Positions 34,478-43,615 of a stretch of DNA of 64,000 nt are shown one piece after another. Source of the DNA: Pleionea sediminis (GTDB lineage Bacteria; Pseudomonadota; Gammaproteobacteria; Enterobacterales; Kangiellaceae); assembly GCF_007570825.1 (NCBI RefSeq), contig NZ_SUNB01000002.1, positions 806,001-870,000 on the forward strand. Direction: 5' to 3'. Below the pieces are notes generated by a model. It saw nothing but the letters and a program-made list of their open reading frames with translations, ran no database searches and had not been told where the DNA came from. Position 1 is the first letter of the stretch, and each line of letters begins with the position of its first letter. A program made the translations under genes and the position numbers.

Positions 34478-36658
34478 CTAATCAGCGTAGTAGAAGTTAC
34501 CTCCCCAAACAAACGGCGTTGAACCAGTCGGAGCAGTACCAATATAGCAGTGTGCACCATCGTAGGTACCATCAATACAACTCGGAGCCGCGGAGTCAGG
34601 AGTAGTATAAAAATTCCCATCGTAGATAAATGCTGTCGTCCCAGCGGGAGCTGAAGCAATATAACAATTCGCCGAATCATTCGTTCCAATTGAACACGCA
34701 TCGTAAGTGGTATAAAAATTATTATCGTAAATAAAACCACCTGCTGGCTTTGGCATTACATAACAATTAGCGCCATCAAACCAACCAATCGGGCAAACGT
34801 TGCCCGACAAAGGCGTGGTGTAAAAATTGTTAGCATAAATAAATGCAGATGTTCCGGCAGGCGCTGAAGCAATATAACAATTCGCCGAATCATTCGCTCC
34901 AATTGAACACGCATCGTAAGTGGTATAAAAATTATTATCGTAAATAAAACCGCCCGCTGGCTTTGGCATGACATAACAGTTAGCACCATCATAATTACCA
35001 AGAGGACAAGATGTAAACGCCGCATCAATATAGTAGTTACCACTGTAAACAAACGGATTACTCGCACCATTAGGTACTGGCATGACAAAACAATTAGCCG
35101 AATCAAACCAAGGTGTTATTTGAGATCCATCGTGATAAGCAACAGGTTGATGGCAAGCTTCTCTCCAGTAAGCCAATAAATTAGGTGAACCAGAGCCAAT
35201 GGAACTTAACTGTCCAGTTGTCGCGTCAGAAAGTATATTACTCATAACAGTAGCCGGAGTTGCAAAAGGATTATTTTGCAAATACAGTGCAGCGATTCCT
35301 GCTACGTGTGGCGCAGCCATAGATGTTCCTGACATGATATCAGAGCCACTCGTCGTTCCTGTCCGCGCAGAAACAATATCCGAACCAGGAGCAAATAAAT
35401 CAACGCAAGATCCAAAGTTTGAATACGAAGCGCGATCGTCATCGTTTTCTGTCGCCCCAACCGTTATTGCATTGTTGACATTTGCTGGAGAAAAAGAACA
35501 AGCGTTAGCATTACTATTTCCTGCTGCAACAACATAAGAAAAGCCAGCATTAATAGAATCATTAACAGCAGCATTGATTGCTCCCGAAGATGAGCCACCC
35601 AAACTCATATTAACAACTGCTGGCGCAGAACCATTGGCGGTCACCCAATTTACCGCAGCAACAATCGTCGCACTCGTCGTTCCACCATTACACCCGAATA
35701 CACGCACAGGAAAGACGGTTGCATTTTTTGCGACACCAAATTGTGTCCCAGCAACTGTGCCAGCAACGTGGGTACCGTGCCCATTACAATCAGCATTAAA
35801 AGCGCCAGCCACAAAACTTGCTCCGCCCCCAATTCTGCCCGAAAAGTCGGAATGACCACCATCAACACCAGAATCAATAATATACGCATTCACACCAGTG
35901 CCGTCTGATAAATAGGTCCAACGAGAGTCAAGAGTCAGTGGCCGCTCATCAATGCGATCAAGTCCCCAGGAAGGTGCTGGATTTTGAATGGTATACATTT
36001 CAACAAAACTGTCCCGTTCAACATACTCAACTAACTGATGCTCCATTAACTTTTCTGCTGACTCTTTTGACATTACGCCACTGAATCCTTTGAATGCCAT
36101 ATCATATACATGATGAACTTGCGCATCATGCAATTTAGCTATTTCGGATGCCATAAAATCAATTTCTTTCGGCGACATCCGCTGATCACTAAATTTAACC
36201 ATATAGCGATTAGGTATTAATGTCGAAGAAACACAAACTTCAATAAACTCACGCTCTTTTTCAGCACAAACTGTCCACTCTTTTAACTCTCTTTGCAGAA
36301 CGTGGTTCAACTTGGGTAATAAAACACCTTTTTCAGTTAGGGTTAACCGTGATTCGGCTTCTATAGCTCTTTCGCTACCACTCAAATACACTTGAACACT
36401 AGAAAAAGATTGCTCGCCATTAGTACGAATCTCTGACATCCAGTTCTCAAAAGGAATATTTTTTCCATTTTTTTGGTAAGAAATCTGCGTCGAAGGAGCT
36501 GACCATCTTTCATCCAAGTAAACAGGGTAGTTTTTTTCCTGTAGTGTATTTCCACTTAAGTTGACTTCACGATTTAACTCATTGGCATGAAGTCCAGATA
36601 AAGCGGTCACACTGGCTCCCAAAGTAAGAGCCACAAGTTTTAAATATTTATTGCACAT
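34478..36658 (-). CDS. Secreted S8 (subtilisin-like) serine protease with C-terminal repeats
   Basis: A 726-residue exported protease. A signal peptide (MCNKYLKLVALTLGASVTAL, cleaved near HAN-E) is followed by a long N-terminal part with an I9-type propeptide (about 150-220, RYMVKFSD to YVERDSF), then the S8 catalytic domain (about 228-500) with Asp262 (IIDSGVDGGHSD), His294 (GHGTHVAG), the oxyanion Asn381 (AAGNS) and Ser446 (SGTSMAAPH). The C-terminal 225 residues consist of six repeats of about 35 residues, each with a paired Cys and DSANCY or DGANCY followed by an aromatic FIY..NFYTT ending. The repeats may be a binding or surface-attachment module. It is monocistronic. Confidence 0.93.
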   Translation of the reverse strand: MCNKYLKLVALTLGASVTALSGLHANELNREVNLSGNTLQEKNYPVYLDERWSAPSTQISYQKNGKNIPFENWMSEIRTNGEQSFSSVQVYLSGSERAIEAESRLTLTEKGVLLPKLNHVLQRELKEWTVCAEKEREFIEVCVSSTLIPNRYMVKFSDQRMSPKEIDFMASEIAKLHDAQVHHVYDMAFKGFSGVMSKESAEKLMEHQLVEYVERDSFVEMYTIQNPAPSWGLDRIDERPLTLDSRWTYLSDGTGVNAYIIDSGVDGGHSDFSGRIGGGASFVAGAFNADCNGHGTHVAGTVAGTQFGVAKNATVFPVRVFGCNGGTTSATIVAAVNWVTANGSAPAVVNMSLGGSSSGAINAAVNDSINAGFSYVVAAGNSNANACSFSPANVNNAITVGATENDDDRASYSNFGSCVDLFAPGSDIVSARTGTTSGSDIMSGTSMAAPHVAGIAALYLQNNPFATPATVMSNILSDATTGQLSSIGSGSPNLLAYWREACHQPVAYHDGSQITPWFDSANCFVMPVPNGASNPFVYSGNYYIDAAFTSCPLGNYDGANCYVMPKPAGGFIYDNNFYTTYDACSIGANDSANCYIASAPAGTSAFIYANNFYTTPLSGNVCPIGWFDGANCYVMPKPAGGFIYDNNFYTTYDACSIGTNDSANCYIASAPAGTTAFIYDGNFYTTPDSAAPSCIDGTYDGAHCYIGTAPTGSTPFVWGGNFYYAD
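34650..34991 (-). repeat. 213-bp tandem duplication inside the subtilisin gene
   Basis: The stretch 34650-34778 recurs at 34863-34991 with only a few differences, an offset of 213 bases or 71 codons, equal to two of the 35-residue protein repeats. The near-identity at DNA level indicates a recent in-frame duplication. Confidence 0.9.
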
Positions 36659-37120
36659 AGAATGTCTCCATATTCTCTATTCGCATTTCACTGCTGAACA
36701 CTGATTTCGACCTCAAAATGATTAACACTCGAGGTCCTTATTTATCTTTTGCGCAAAAGAGTCACCGACTAATTGGTGATGATTAAAACTTATCGCTCTA
36801 TCTTCGAAAAACATAGCTAAAACACAGGTAATTACTGGCAAGCTTTTAAATTTTTCCCAAATTTACCCGGACGATTTGATCGTAGCTTGTTGAAAAATAT
36901 ACTTTATTCGAATCACCTATCCGTCTTATGGGATATAAATTCAATAGCTTAAAAATCACATAACAGAACCGAATGTATAAAAAAGGAAAACCATGTGAAA
37001 TTGGAAAGTATATCTATTTGAAATAATCGAATGCTCTTTAATTTGAAATTAAAAATTAACATCTTCCACTATCAGTTATAGAATTATTTACTAATACTCT
37101 AACTTTTTGAGAGGCTAATA
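36659..37120. other. Intergenic region between subtilisin and msrB
   Basis: 462 AT-rich bases between divergent genes, holding both promoters. A perfect 12-bp palindrome TTTTGCGCAAAA lies at 36747-36758 about 90 bases upstream of the subtilisin start. No coding frame or clear -35/-10 pair stands out. Confidence 0.5.
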
Positions 37121-37489
37121 ATGTCGGATCAATATAATGTTCTAACCGAAGAAGAAAAGTACGTTATCCGGGATAAAGGCACTGAGAGACCTTTTTCAGG
37201 AGAGTATGATAGCTTTTTTGCGGAAGGCTTATATGTCTGTAAACAATGCGATGCTCCTCTCTATCGTTCAGAGCATAAGTTTCAGTCCTCTTGCGGCTGG
37301 CCAAGTTTCGATGATGAAATTCCAAATGCAGTAAAAAGAGAAATCGATGCCGATGGTCGCCGCACGGAAATATTATGTGCAAATTGCGGCGGGCATTTAG
37401 GACATGTTTTTAAAGGTGAAGGATTAACAGAAAAAAACATTCGACACTGTGTTAATTCTATTTCGATGAAATTCATTCCGAACGATTGA
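37121..37489 (+). CDS. msrB: Peptide-methionine (R)-S-oxide reductase MsrB
   Basis: MsrB reduces the R form of methionine sulfoxide in proteins. The 122-residue protein is the single-domain cytoplasmic type. It has the zinc-binding pairs CKQC and CANC, the substrate-pocket [16 protein letters not shown], and [11 protein letters not shown] with the catalytic Cys. The family usually has RYCxN; here the Tyr is His. AGAGG lies about six bases before the ATG. Confidence 0.95.
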   Translation: MSDQYNVLTEEEKYVIRDKGTERPFSGEYDSFFAEGLYVCKQCDAPLYRSEHKFQSSCGWPSFDDEIPNAVKREIDADGRRTEILCANCGGHLGHVFKGEGLTEKNIRHCVNSISMKFIPND

Positions 37490-37743
37490 GCAAATACAGG
37501 CACACCTATTCTGGGTAATACACCCCAATATACAACTTGCGAAAGCGGGTACATAACATCAGATTAACTTTTTTGGGGATTTTTGCAGAGGCAAGTTTTA
37601 AAAGTAGCGCTTTTAAAATAATTGAGTTAATTAGATATCATTTTCAGTTTGATTGAAAAATTTAGAACTCTTTAAGAATCGAACAGCAGTAGAAAAATAT
37701 GAGTAATTTTCTTTGTGCGCTCGCAAGATTTGCAAACGCTTTT

Positions 37744-37772
37744 ATGAAACAAAAGTGTCACATTTGTTTCAT
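37744..37772. promoter_or_regulatory. 29-bp near-perfect palindrome, candidate operator
   Basis: Outer arms ATGAAACAAA and TTTGTTTCAT (10 bp) enclose GTG-T-CAC; 13 of 14 pairs around the centre are complementary. It ends 11 bases before TATAAT at 37784-37789 and so covers the -35 zone, the position of a repressor or activator site. It does not match the CRP consensus spacing. Confidence 0.55.
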
Positions 37773-37801
37773 AAATAAGATTTTATAATTTACAAAATTT
37801 T

Positions 37802-37819
37802 CTTGTCTGCTTAGACAAG
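37802..37819. repeat. Second inverted repeat in the same leader
   Basis: CTTGTCTGCTTAGACAAG has perfect 7-bp arms with a 4-nt loop, just after the TATAAT candidate, so it would fold in the 5' leader or overlap the start of transcription. Confidence 0.5.
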
Positions 37820-37942
37820 TATAAAACATTCTTTTATTCATTCTTTTTTATAAACCATGCCAAATCAAAAGGTAATATTCACTCTTTCCAGAGTCCCTTA
37901 ATTCATCTAATATCCGCGCCCCCCAAAAAAAGGAGATTATGA

Positions 37943-38716
37943 ATGAATAAACTATTAACTATCTTGATATTATCTTTAACAGCTCAAATTACATTAGCTG
38001 CAGACTTTCACGTGCCTACTGTTTCACGCTGCCTCGCCGACATGTCTCAATCAAATACCAAAGACAGCAAGGTTTATAATATCTATTCTGATTTTTACTA
38101 TGAATACAGCGACAAACGTGACTATGCTATTCGAGCTATTCAAGAAGTTACTCAAAAGTTTTCAGCGGAAGATTCATCTTGCCAAGGCTTTACACAACCA
38201 ATGAATCGGGAAACGGTTCAATGCTACAAGTTCAGCGGAAGTGAAGTATGCACAGTACCAAGCGATGCTGGAGAATTTATTGTTGTAAAAGATTATGTTG
38301 ACTCAACCAATGTCATTCTTACCGAATACAGTAACGACTACACCGATTTTCCTGAAATTAATTCAGCAAACGATTTTGAAAGTTTATGGTTGCCTCAACC
38401 AGAGTTGTGCTACACCGATCTTTTAGCGCCTATTTACGATAGCCAGGCACACAGCTTAAATGCCTCCGCCTTTGTCAATTTTTCTGACTTCCGCTATGTA
38501 CTCGCTCGAAGTAACCGCGACCTTGTTAAAAACATTTCAGAAAACGTTTCCAGTTGCGAATATGCAACAATGGATATTCCAGCTCATGAAATGACTTGTA
38601 TTTCTCGACCTAACAAACCAGCAATTTGCTCAGTTGGTGCGACTGGTGGTGGTTACTTTATCTATGTTACTGACGCAGATAATACAATTCACATGATTTT
38701 TAATCGCTGGGACTAA
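37943..38716 (+). CDS. Exported protein with two tandem homologous domains, function unknown
   Basis: A 257-residue protein with a signal peptide (MNKLLTILILSLTAQITLAA, cleaved near LAA-D). The mature part contains the same domain twice, about residues 24-140 and 150-257. Each copy begins with RCLADM or LCYTDL, has a CQGF or CEYA cysteine, a VQC/MTC pair, VCTVPSD or ICSVGAT, and ends with a glycine and hydrophobic strands (GEFIVVKDYVDSTNVILTEY versus GGYFIYVTDADNTIHMIF). The cysteines probably form disulfides in the periplasm or outside. AGGAG lies seven bases before the ATG. I recognise no family. Confidence 0.75.
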   Translation: MNKLLTILILSLTAQITLAADFHVPTVSRCLADMSQSNTKDSKVYNIYSDFYYEYSDKRDYAIRAIQEVTQKFSAEDSSCQGFTQPMNRETVQCYKFSGSEVCTVPSDAGEFIVVKDYVDSTNVILTEYSNDYTDFPEINSANDFESLWLPQPELCYTDLLAPIYDSQAHSLNASAFVNFSDFRYVLARSNRDLVKNISENVSSCEYATMDIPAHEMTCISRPNKPAICSVGATGGGYFIYVTDADNTIHMIFNRWD

Positions 38717-39069
38717 GCTTTCCCACACATTCAGGAGTGCTCTAGCACTCCTGAAGTGCTTAGTCCTTGAAGTCAAATTCTTTAATTTCAACTATTTGAT
38801 AAAAAGCACAGAACTTAAAGGCAGCATCAGAAAATACAAGCTGATTTCAACAGAACAGAAAGATTAATCATAACTCATTGTTTTATATTGCTTTTTAAAA
38901 GTAAGTTTACTGATTGATGACTCAAGATTTGGATTACACTGCTTTCAGCGCATGATTAGAGCCATGAAAAATTAGGCAAAGTGTTATTTTGTGAACAATT
39001 TACATTACCTAGAGGCATCGCAATGCGGTATATTCCCCATCAATGGAAATCGAGGAACAAGGAACTTTC
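38717..39069. other. Intergenic region upstream of the AraC-type gene
   Basis: 353 bases. At the left end TCAGGAGTGC (38731-38740) pairs with GCACTCCTGA (38745-38754) around a 4-nt loop, a probable transcript end of the secreted protein gene though no U-run follows. The remainder is AT-rich with no coding frame. Confidence 0.55.
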
Positions 39070-39912
39070 ATGACATCTCATTTATACCTTTGGTCAGACC
39101 GCTCACTCTACATAGGTTCTCTGCCTGATAACTTGAGTTGTCAGCCCGGCGCATCTGCTTTCCTTTACTTCTTAGATGCACCAGCAAAGATTTTACTCGA
39201 TGGCCACCAAGAGCCGATAGAATCAAATACCTTTATCTTTCCAGTCAATCAACGCATTCATGTGCTAGAACATTCAGGTCGAGTACTAAATTTATTTCTA
39301 GATCCTTACCAAATTGAATACAACTTACTAAAACGTTCAATGCAAGACCAAGTTGGAACGACGTTTTTTGAAATGATATCAACGCAAAGCTGGGATGATC
39401 TTATTAAAGACATTGATGATAAAGTCATTTCACCCGTCAATGTATTTAAACGGGTCAATGAAGCAATTAACGAGCATTATACCTCATCTGTGCAAGCTCA
39501 AACGGATCAAAGAGTCAATATGGTTATAGACTTAGTCAAATTAAGCTCAAGCCAGCCGCTTAAGATTCCTTTGATTGCTGACACCATTAACATGTCAGAG
39601 AATCGTTTAATGGCGTTATTCAAAGCCAAAGTCGGTATTCCTTTGAGACGATACCGCTTATGGCACCTGCTTTCCGCAACCTGTGTGCGAATTGCGCAAG
39701 GAGAAAACCTAACCAGTGCCGCAGTAAATTGTGGTTTTTCAGATTCATCTCACTTCTACCGTAATTTCAAACATCACCTGGGAATAACACCGAAGTTTCT
39801 TTTGAAGAATACGCAGTTATCTAATATTCACATTAATAAAAAACCGATTAATACCCAAATGTATTCTGATCAGCTGATTCATGAAATTAAAAATCAAGCT
39901 ATCTCAGCATAA
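39070..39912 (+). CDS. AraC-family transcriptional regulator
   Basis: A 280-residue regulator with an N-terminal cupin-like sensing region (about 1-130) and a C-terminal AraC DNA-binding domain (about 155-265) with two helix-turn-helix units; the second contains the family signature TSAAVNCGFSDSSHFYRNFKHHLGITPKFL. ATG 39070 is preferred because AAGGA lies six bases upstream; ATG 39043 would add nine residues but has no ribosome site. It lies between the duplicated secreted protein and the beta-propeller gene and could regulate either; no target is shown by the sequence. Confidence 0.88.
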   Translation: MTSHLYLWSDRSLYIGSLPDNLSCQPGASAFLYFLDAPAKILLDGHQEPIESNTFIFPVNQRIHVLEHSGRVLNLFLDPYQIEYNLLKRSMQDQVGTTFFEMISTQSWDDLIKDIDDKVISPVNVFKRVNEAINEHYTSSVQAQTDQRVNMVIDLVKLSSSQPLKIPLIADTINMSENRLMALFKAKVGIPLRRYRLWHLLSATCVRIAQGENLTSAAVNCGFSDSSHFYRNFKHHLGITPKFLLKNTQLSNIHINKKPINTQMYSDQLIHEIKNQAISA

Positions 39913-40010
39913 CGGAGCATAAAATCCCTTCTCCGATGAGATAGGCAATTTATTACAGAAAAATAAAGCAGCAACTTAGCTTAAATTTTCGATTCTTGTA
40001 AAATTAAAAA

Positions 40011-40032
40011 AGCCGCTTGCATAACAAGCGGC
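40011..40032 (-). terminator. Terminator of the beta-propeller lipoprotein gene
   Basis: GCCGCTTG (40012-40019) pairs with CAAGCGGC (40025-40032) around a 5-nt loop; on the minus strand a run of six T follows. It lies 33 bases past the stop at 40065. Confidence 0.85.
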
Positions 40033-40064
40033 AAAGGCAGGTTGATCTAATTTTAAAAAGACAA

Positions 40065-42059
40065 CTACTGCGGACCTTCAACTAAATCTAAATTATTCCA
40101 CTCGGTTGACCAAACTTGAGCATTGTCAGTAAAAAAGACTGAATCACCATGCAAGACCGATCTCGGGCGATCGCTATATAAATAATTGCTCCCATCTTCT
40201 GCCTTCGCTGTTATAACTTCTCCATGTTTTTGTAAAAAAGCATTCTCACCAGTGTTGATATTAAATAGAAACAATCCAAAGTCAGTAAAATAGTACCGCT
40301 GGAAAGGATTATTCTCATCAATGTCTTCCGGTAAAGAATCATTACGCGCAATAGGCAATGCAAGACGGATGTTACCATTGCCCATATTGAGTAAACTAAA
40401 AGCATGGTGATCATGTGAAGCACTGGTAGAACTACCGCGCTGTCCAATCACCTCTTTTCCCACCGATTGAGGACTGTTCAAGTTGCTCACGTCAAAAAGC
40501 TCAACTTTAACGCCTAAAGGGATGCCAAATTCAGAATCCGCTTCGTGACCTACCCCTAAAATGAAATCTTCATTCAAAATATGTAGCTGTTGTGAAAATC
40601 CATCAACTTCTAGTTCACCCTGTATTTTGGGATCATTATCGTCTGATAAGTCAAAGACATAGAGGGGATCCACTCTTTCAAAGGTGATTGCAAAAGCTCT
40701 ATTTCCTGAATAACGAACGCCGTAGATATCTTCACCTGGCTTGCCAATTGCCGATGGATTATCATCATTGGGTAGAACACCTAAAACGTTAAATGTCTCT
40801 CCGCTTACCGTTGGATTTGATAGTATGGTTAACTGATGTTCAAAGTCCCATCCCGTTTGGTTTTCATTCCATACTCTTTTAGTCGACAACACTCTAAATG
40901 AATCTTCAAACTCATCTAAACGGAATGAGAAGTTTTGCAAACCAAGATCGCCTGCAACTAATCCTGTATCGAGGTACTGGATGTCATTATTTGTAATCGA
41001 AAACTTATGAAACCCAGTGTTTTCACCATCTGACGCATAATGATAAATACCTGTTTGCGACACATAAATTCCATCGGTATTGCCACCCATACAGGACGAT
41101 TGAATTTCCTGCGTGATTAAATCAACGCGTGTAATTGTCACTATGCTTGCATTACCTTCATCGCTTTTAGTCGATTGAGGAATGTAACAATCCTCGGTAT
41201 CAAATAAGGGTTTAGCAGCACCGCCATTAACAACTAATTGTGGAATTAAGTCATTAATAGACATTTTATCAACTAACTGTTGGTTAGTACTTTTTTCCAC
41301 TAATGTTTTCGGATAATAAATTAAGCCGTCTACTTCAGGCGTATATCGAGTCACTAGATAAACATTGTTCTCGATTCTTCGACTATCAAGAAAATGACCT
41401 TCAATTTCTATTTTAAATATTTCGTCCAGTTGTGAAGGCTGGTTTGCCCTTAGAAGATGCAGTCCCGTTCGCCCTTTACCCCAAACCCATGGATTTTTCC
41501 AATAATTTTGAATCCAATAACTTTCATCATCTGACGTTAATACAGTTAAGAAAGCATTATCATTGAATTCACTGATGTAAAAACCATTAATATCAATACC
41601 GGCTTCTGATAAAAGATGTTCACCAACCTGCTCAGTCTTGGCAGGGTTATGAAATGTTTTCATCACTCTAATTTTAGCAAAATCTTCGTCTTGAGGTTCA
41701 TGGTCATCAGAGTGTGCATCTTCCCAATGAATAAAACGGTCTGGATTTTTCGCTAGATATAAGTAGTCGCCGTCATATTTTACCGAGTCGAGTTCATCGA
41801 CACCGGCAACCTGCAAATTGGTTTCAGAATAGGCTCCCTCAGAATCGTGAGCAATTTCCACCAAAGGACCATTATAAGCGGAAGAAAGCAATCCATTGCG
41901 AATATATCGCCCATACTCCGCTTCTGATGAAACTAATTTCAATGGTTCCGCTTTAGCATTTTGCTGTTTAACCTTCCTTAGAGAATCATTATCTTTATCT
42001 ATACAGCCAGTTAATAGCGCGGCTCCAATTAATATTGTCAATCCACCTAGTGTTTTCAT
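40065..42059 (-). CDS. Beta-propeller domain lipoprotein (PF09826-like)
   Basis: A 664-residue exported protein. The N-terminus (MKTLGGLTILIGAALLTGC) is a lipoprotein signal with lipobox LTGC and Cys19 as the lipidation site; Ile-Asp follow, and Asp at +3 does not give a sorting decision. The remainder matches the secreted beta-propeller family: VAGVDELDSVKYDGDYLYLAK near residue 85, repeated blade-like strands such as GVYVS and YVFDLSDDND, and a C-terminal NRAFAITFE and GIPLGVKVELFDVSNL. Function unknown; such proteins are thought to act at the envelope. It faces the MipA operon divergently, with 209 bases between. Confidence 0.8.
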   Translation of the reverse strand: MKTLGGLTILIGAALLTGCIDKDNDSLRKVKQQNAKAEPLKLVSSEAEYGRYIRNGLLSSAYNGPLVEIAHDSEGAYSETNLQVAGVDELDSVKYDGDYLYLAKNPDRFIHWEDAHSDDHEPQDEDFAKIRVMKTFHNPAKTEQVGEHLLSEAGIDINGFYISEFNDNAFLTVLTSDDESYWIQNYWKNPWVWGKGRTGLHLLRANQPSQLDEIFKIEIEGHFLDSRRIENNVYLVTRYTPEVDGLIYYPKTLVEKSTNQQLVDKMSINDLIPQLVVNGGAAKPLFDTEDCYIPQSTKSDEGNASIVTITRVDLITQEIQSSCMGGNTDGIYVSQTGIYHYASDGENTGFHKFSITNNDIQYLDTGLVAGDLGLQNFSFRLDEFEDSFRVLSTKRVWNENQTGWDFEHQLTILSNPTVSGETFNVLGVLPNDDNPSAIGKPGEDIYGVRYSGNRAFAITFERVDPLYVFDLSDDNDPKIQGELEVDGFSQQLHILNEDFILGVGHEADSEFGIPLGVKVELFDVSNLNSPQSVGKEVIGQRGSSTSASHDHHAFSLLNMGNGNIRLALPIARNDSLPEDIDENNPFQRYYFTDFGLFLFNINTGENAFLQKHGEVITAKAEDGSNYLYSDRPRSVLHGDSVFFTDNAQVWSTEWNNLDLVEGPQ

Positions 42060-42176
42060 ATTATCTTTATCCCGATTTATTAGAGACTTAATATCTTATA
42101 GAGAGCGACTGTTTAAATCTGTGGTGAATTGGCTATAAAAATGTAGTTAATTGTTTAATTATTTAACTCAAACCTT

Positions 42177-42190
42177 TACACTTTTTAACA
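42177..42190 (+). promoter_or_regulatory. RstA-like operator candidate upstream of the MipA operon
   Basis: TACACTTTTTAACA resembles the RstA box known from Escherichia (TACA, variable centre, TTACA) and reads as two copies of TTTACA/TTAACA ten bases apart, the direct-repeat spacing that OmpR-family regulators bind. It lies 79 bases before the mipA start, in front of an operon that encodes such a regulator. Confidence 0.4.
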
Positions 42191-42268
42191 AATCAAAACG
42201 AAAATCATCAGGTGTCTACCGGAAATATCTGAGATGATTAATATTTACGTAGACAGACTTAAATTTCA

Positions 42269-43117
42269 GTGAAACGATATCTTTTAATTTTTATATTTTT
42301 ATATCTCGAATTATCTAACGCCTCCGAACAAATGCAGGTAATTGAGGATTCGTCGTGGCAATTCGGTGTTGCCTATGGGTTTGGAGAACGCACTAATCCA
42401 TTAGTTGGCTCTAAGGATGATCGAATCCCGATTATTATCCACTTGACTTACGACAATGATAATTTCTTTTTTGACAATGGCGACTTAGGTTACTATCTAA
42501 CCGAAGGAAAAAGTTGGGAATTAAATGTTTTAGCCGGATTAAATAGTGAGCGTCATTATTTTACCTATTTAAATCGAATGGAACTTAATATTGCATCCGA
42601 TCCTAACGAACCGCCAGGAAGTTCCGACAGTTATCATCAAGTCATGATTGATCCTCCCAAGCGCGACACCACCGTTGACGGCGGATTTGAATTACTAGTC
42701 GACAGCGAATTAGGCGATTTTCAGCTACAGCTCCTGACTGATATATCTCAAAAGCATAAGGGACAAGAGCTATGGTTAGGATACAACTATACATTAAAGC
42801 TGAACGACTGGAAGTTAGAGCCTGGTATTGCACTTATTTTTAAATCAAAAAACTGGACCAACTATTTTTACGGCGTCAATAGTAATGAGGTAGTTGTGGA
42901 TCCTAACGATCAAAGTGTACTTCGACCGTTCTACTTTGCCGATGAATCTTTTAACCAACAAATAAGAATAAAACTGAGCTATCAATTATCAAAAAATTGG
43001 TATGTTATTAGTTTATTAGAAAAAGAGCTTTTGGACTCAAATATAAAAAGCAGCCCTATAGTGAAAGACAATTCCATTGATACTTTTTTTCTGGGCTTTT
43101 ATCAGAAATTCAACTAA
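42269..43117 (+). CDS. MipA/OmpV-family outer-membrane protein
   Basis: A 282-residue protein with a signal peptide (MKRYLLIFIFLYLELSNASE) and a 12-strand beta-barrel of the MipA/OmpV type: WQFGVAYGFGERTNPLVGSKD, then alternating strands, ending in FFLGFYQKFN with a C-terminal aromatic. The start is GTG at 42269. It is the first gene of an operon with a DUF3019 protein, a response regulator and a kinase; from memory, this four-gene combination recurs in Shewanella-type bacteria, and MipA relatives scaffold murein enzymes in Escherichia. Its role here is inferred as envelope remodelling or stress response. Confidence 0.87.
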   Translation: MKRYLLIFIFLYLELSNASEQMQVIEDSSWQFGVAYGFGERTNPLVGSKDDRIPIIIHLTYDNDNFFFDNGDLGYYLTEGKSWELNVLAGLNSERHYFTYLNRMELNIASDPNEPPGSSDSYHQVMIDPPKRDTTVDGGFELLVDSELGDFQLQLLTDISQKHKGQELWLGYNYTLKLNDWKLEPGIALIFKSKNWTNYFYGVNSNEVVVDPNDQSVLRPFYFADESFNQQIRIKLSYQLSKNWYVISLLEKELLDSNIKSSPIVKDNSIDTFFLGFYQKFN

Positions 43118-43186
43118 ATGAGCATCGTAGTTTGATTGAAAAATAGCAACTAGAGTCATGTGAAACTCAATCAATAATTATTAATT

Positions 43187-43615
43187 TTGTTTAAATCAAT
43201 ATCTATTTCATATTTTGTCTTACTCTTTATAATTTTGAAGAGTAGCCCACTATTGTCTGAAAAAAATAAAAGCCCGCAATCAATAGTTAAAATTGACGAT
43301 GTCATTTTAACTATACAACCCAAACTATGTGTATTATCGAGCAGTAGGCAATCTTGCCGAGATAACCTAGTTATTAATTGGATGAGTAAAAATGAAATAT
43401 CACCTTGTTTGTATAAAGGGAGCGAGAAAAAAGAGCTGCGTTGTTGGATTAATAAAACCAATGGTAATTTCGAGCTTTTAGTTGAAACAAAAAATACAAT
43501 TAATTTTCAATTACTAGAAGATACAACCATTATCGCTGAAAATACTCTCAAAGTATTTAAGCACTTTAAGAAAAGAAAAAGAAGTAGAAAACGTCACCCC
43601 TGGAGTATTTATTAG
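43187..43615 (+). CDS. DUF3019 periplasmic protein
   Basis: A 142-residue protein with a hydrophobic N-terminus (MFKSISISYFVLLFIILK) acting as signal peptide and the DUF3019 pattern: ILTIQPKLCVLSSSRQSC, a CLYKG step and LRCWINKTNG. The cysteines are probably disulfide-bonded. The C-terminus is strongly basic (KRKRSRKRH). The start is TTG at 43187, with no good ribosome site; the stop overlaps the GTG of the response regulator (TAGTG). Function unknown, perhaps the sensor partner of the kinase. Confidence 0.78.
   Translation: MFKSISISYFVLLFIILKSSPLLSEKNKSPQSIVKIDDVILTIQPKLCVLSSSRQSCRDNLVINWMSKNEISPCLYKGSEKKELRCWINKTNGNFELLVETKNTINFQLLEDTTIIAENTLKVFKHFKKRKRSRKRHPWSIY

Larger units (their letters stand above)
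37490..37942. other. Intergenic region upstream of the duplicated secreted protein
   Basis: 453 bases without a coding frame. It holds a 29-bp palindrome (37744-37772), a TATAAT at 37784-37789, a second inverted repeat (37802-37819) and, next to the gene, a C-run/A-run followed by AGGAG. Confidence 0.6.

Noticed and set aside
35199-35537. 112-codon plus-strand frame inside the subtilisin gene
   Set aside because: Antisense shadow of the S8 catalytic domain, valine/alanine-rich because of the codons on the other strand.
36747-36758. 12-bp palindrome TTTTGCGCAAAA upstream of the subtilisin gene
   Set aside because: Simple AT-rich symmetric sequence that can arise by chance; mentioned within the intergenic entry but not called as an operator.
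37754-37762. Possible CRP site in the 29-bp palindrome
   Set aside because: TCACA is present but no TGTGA lies six bases to its left.
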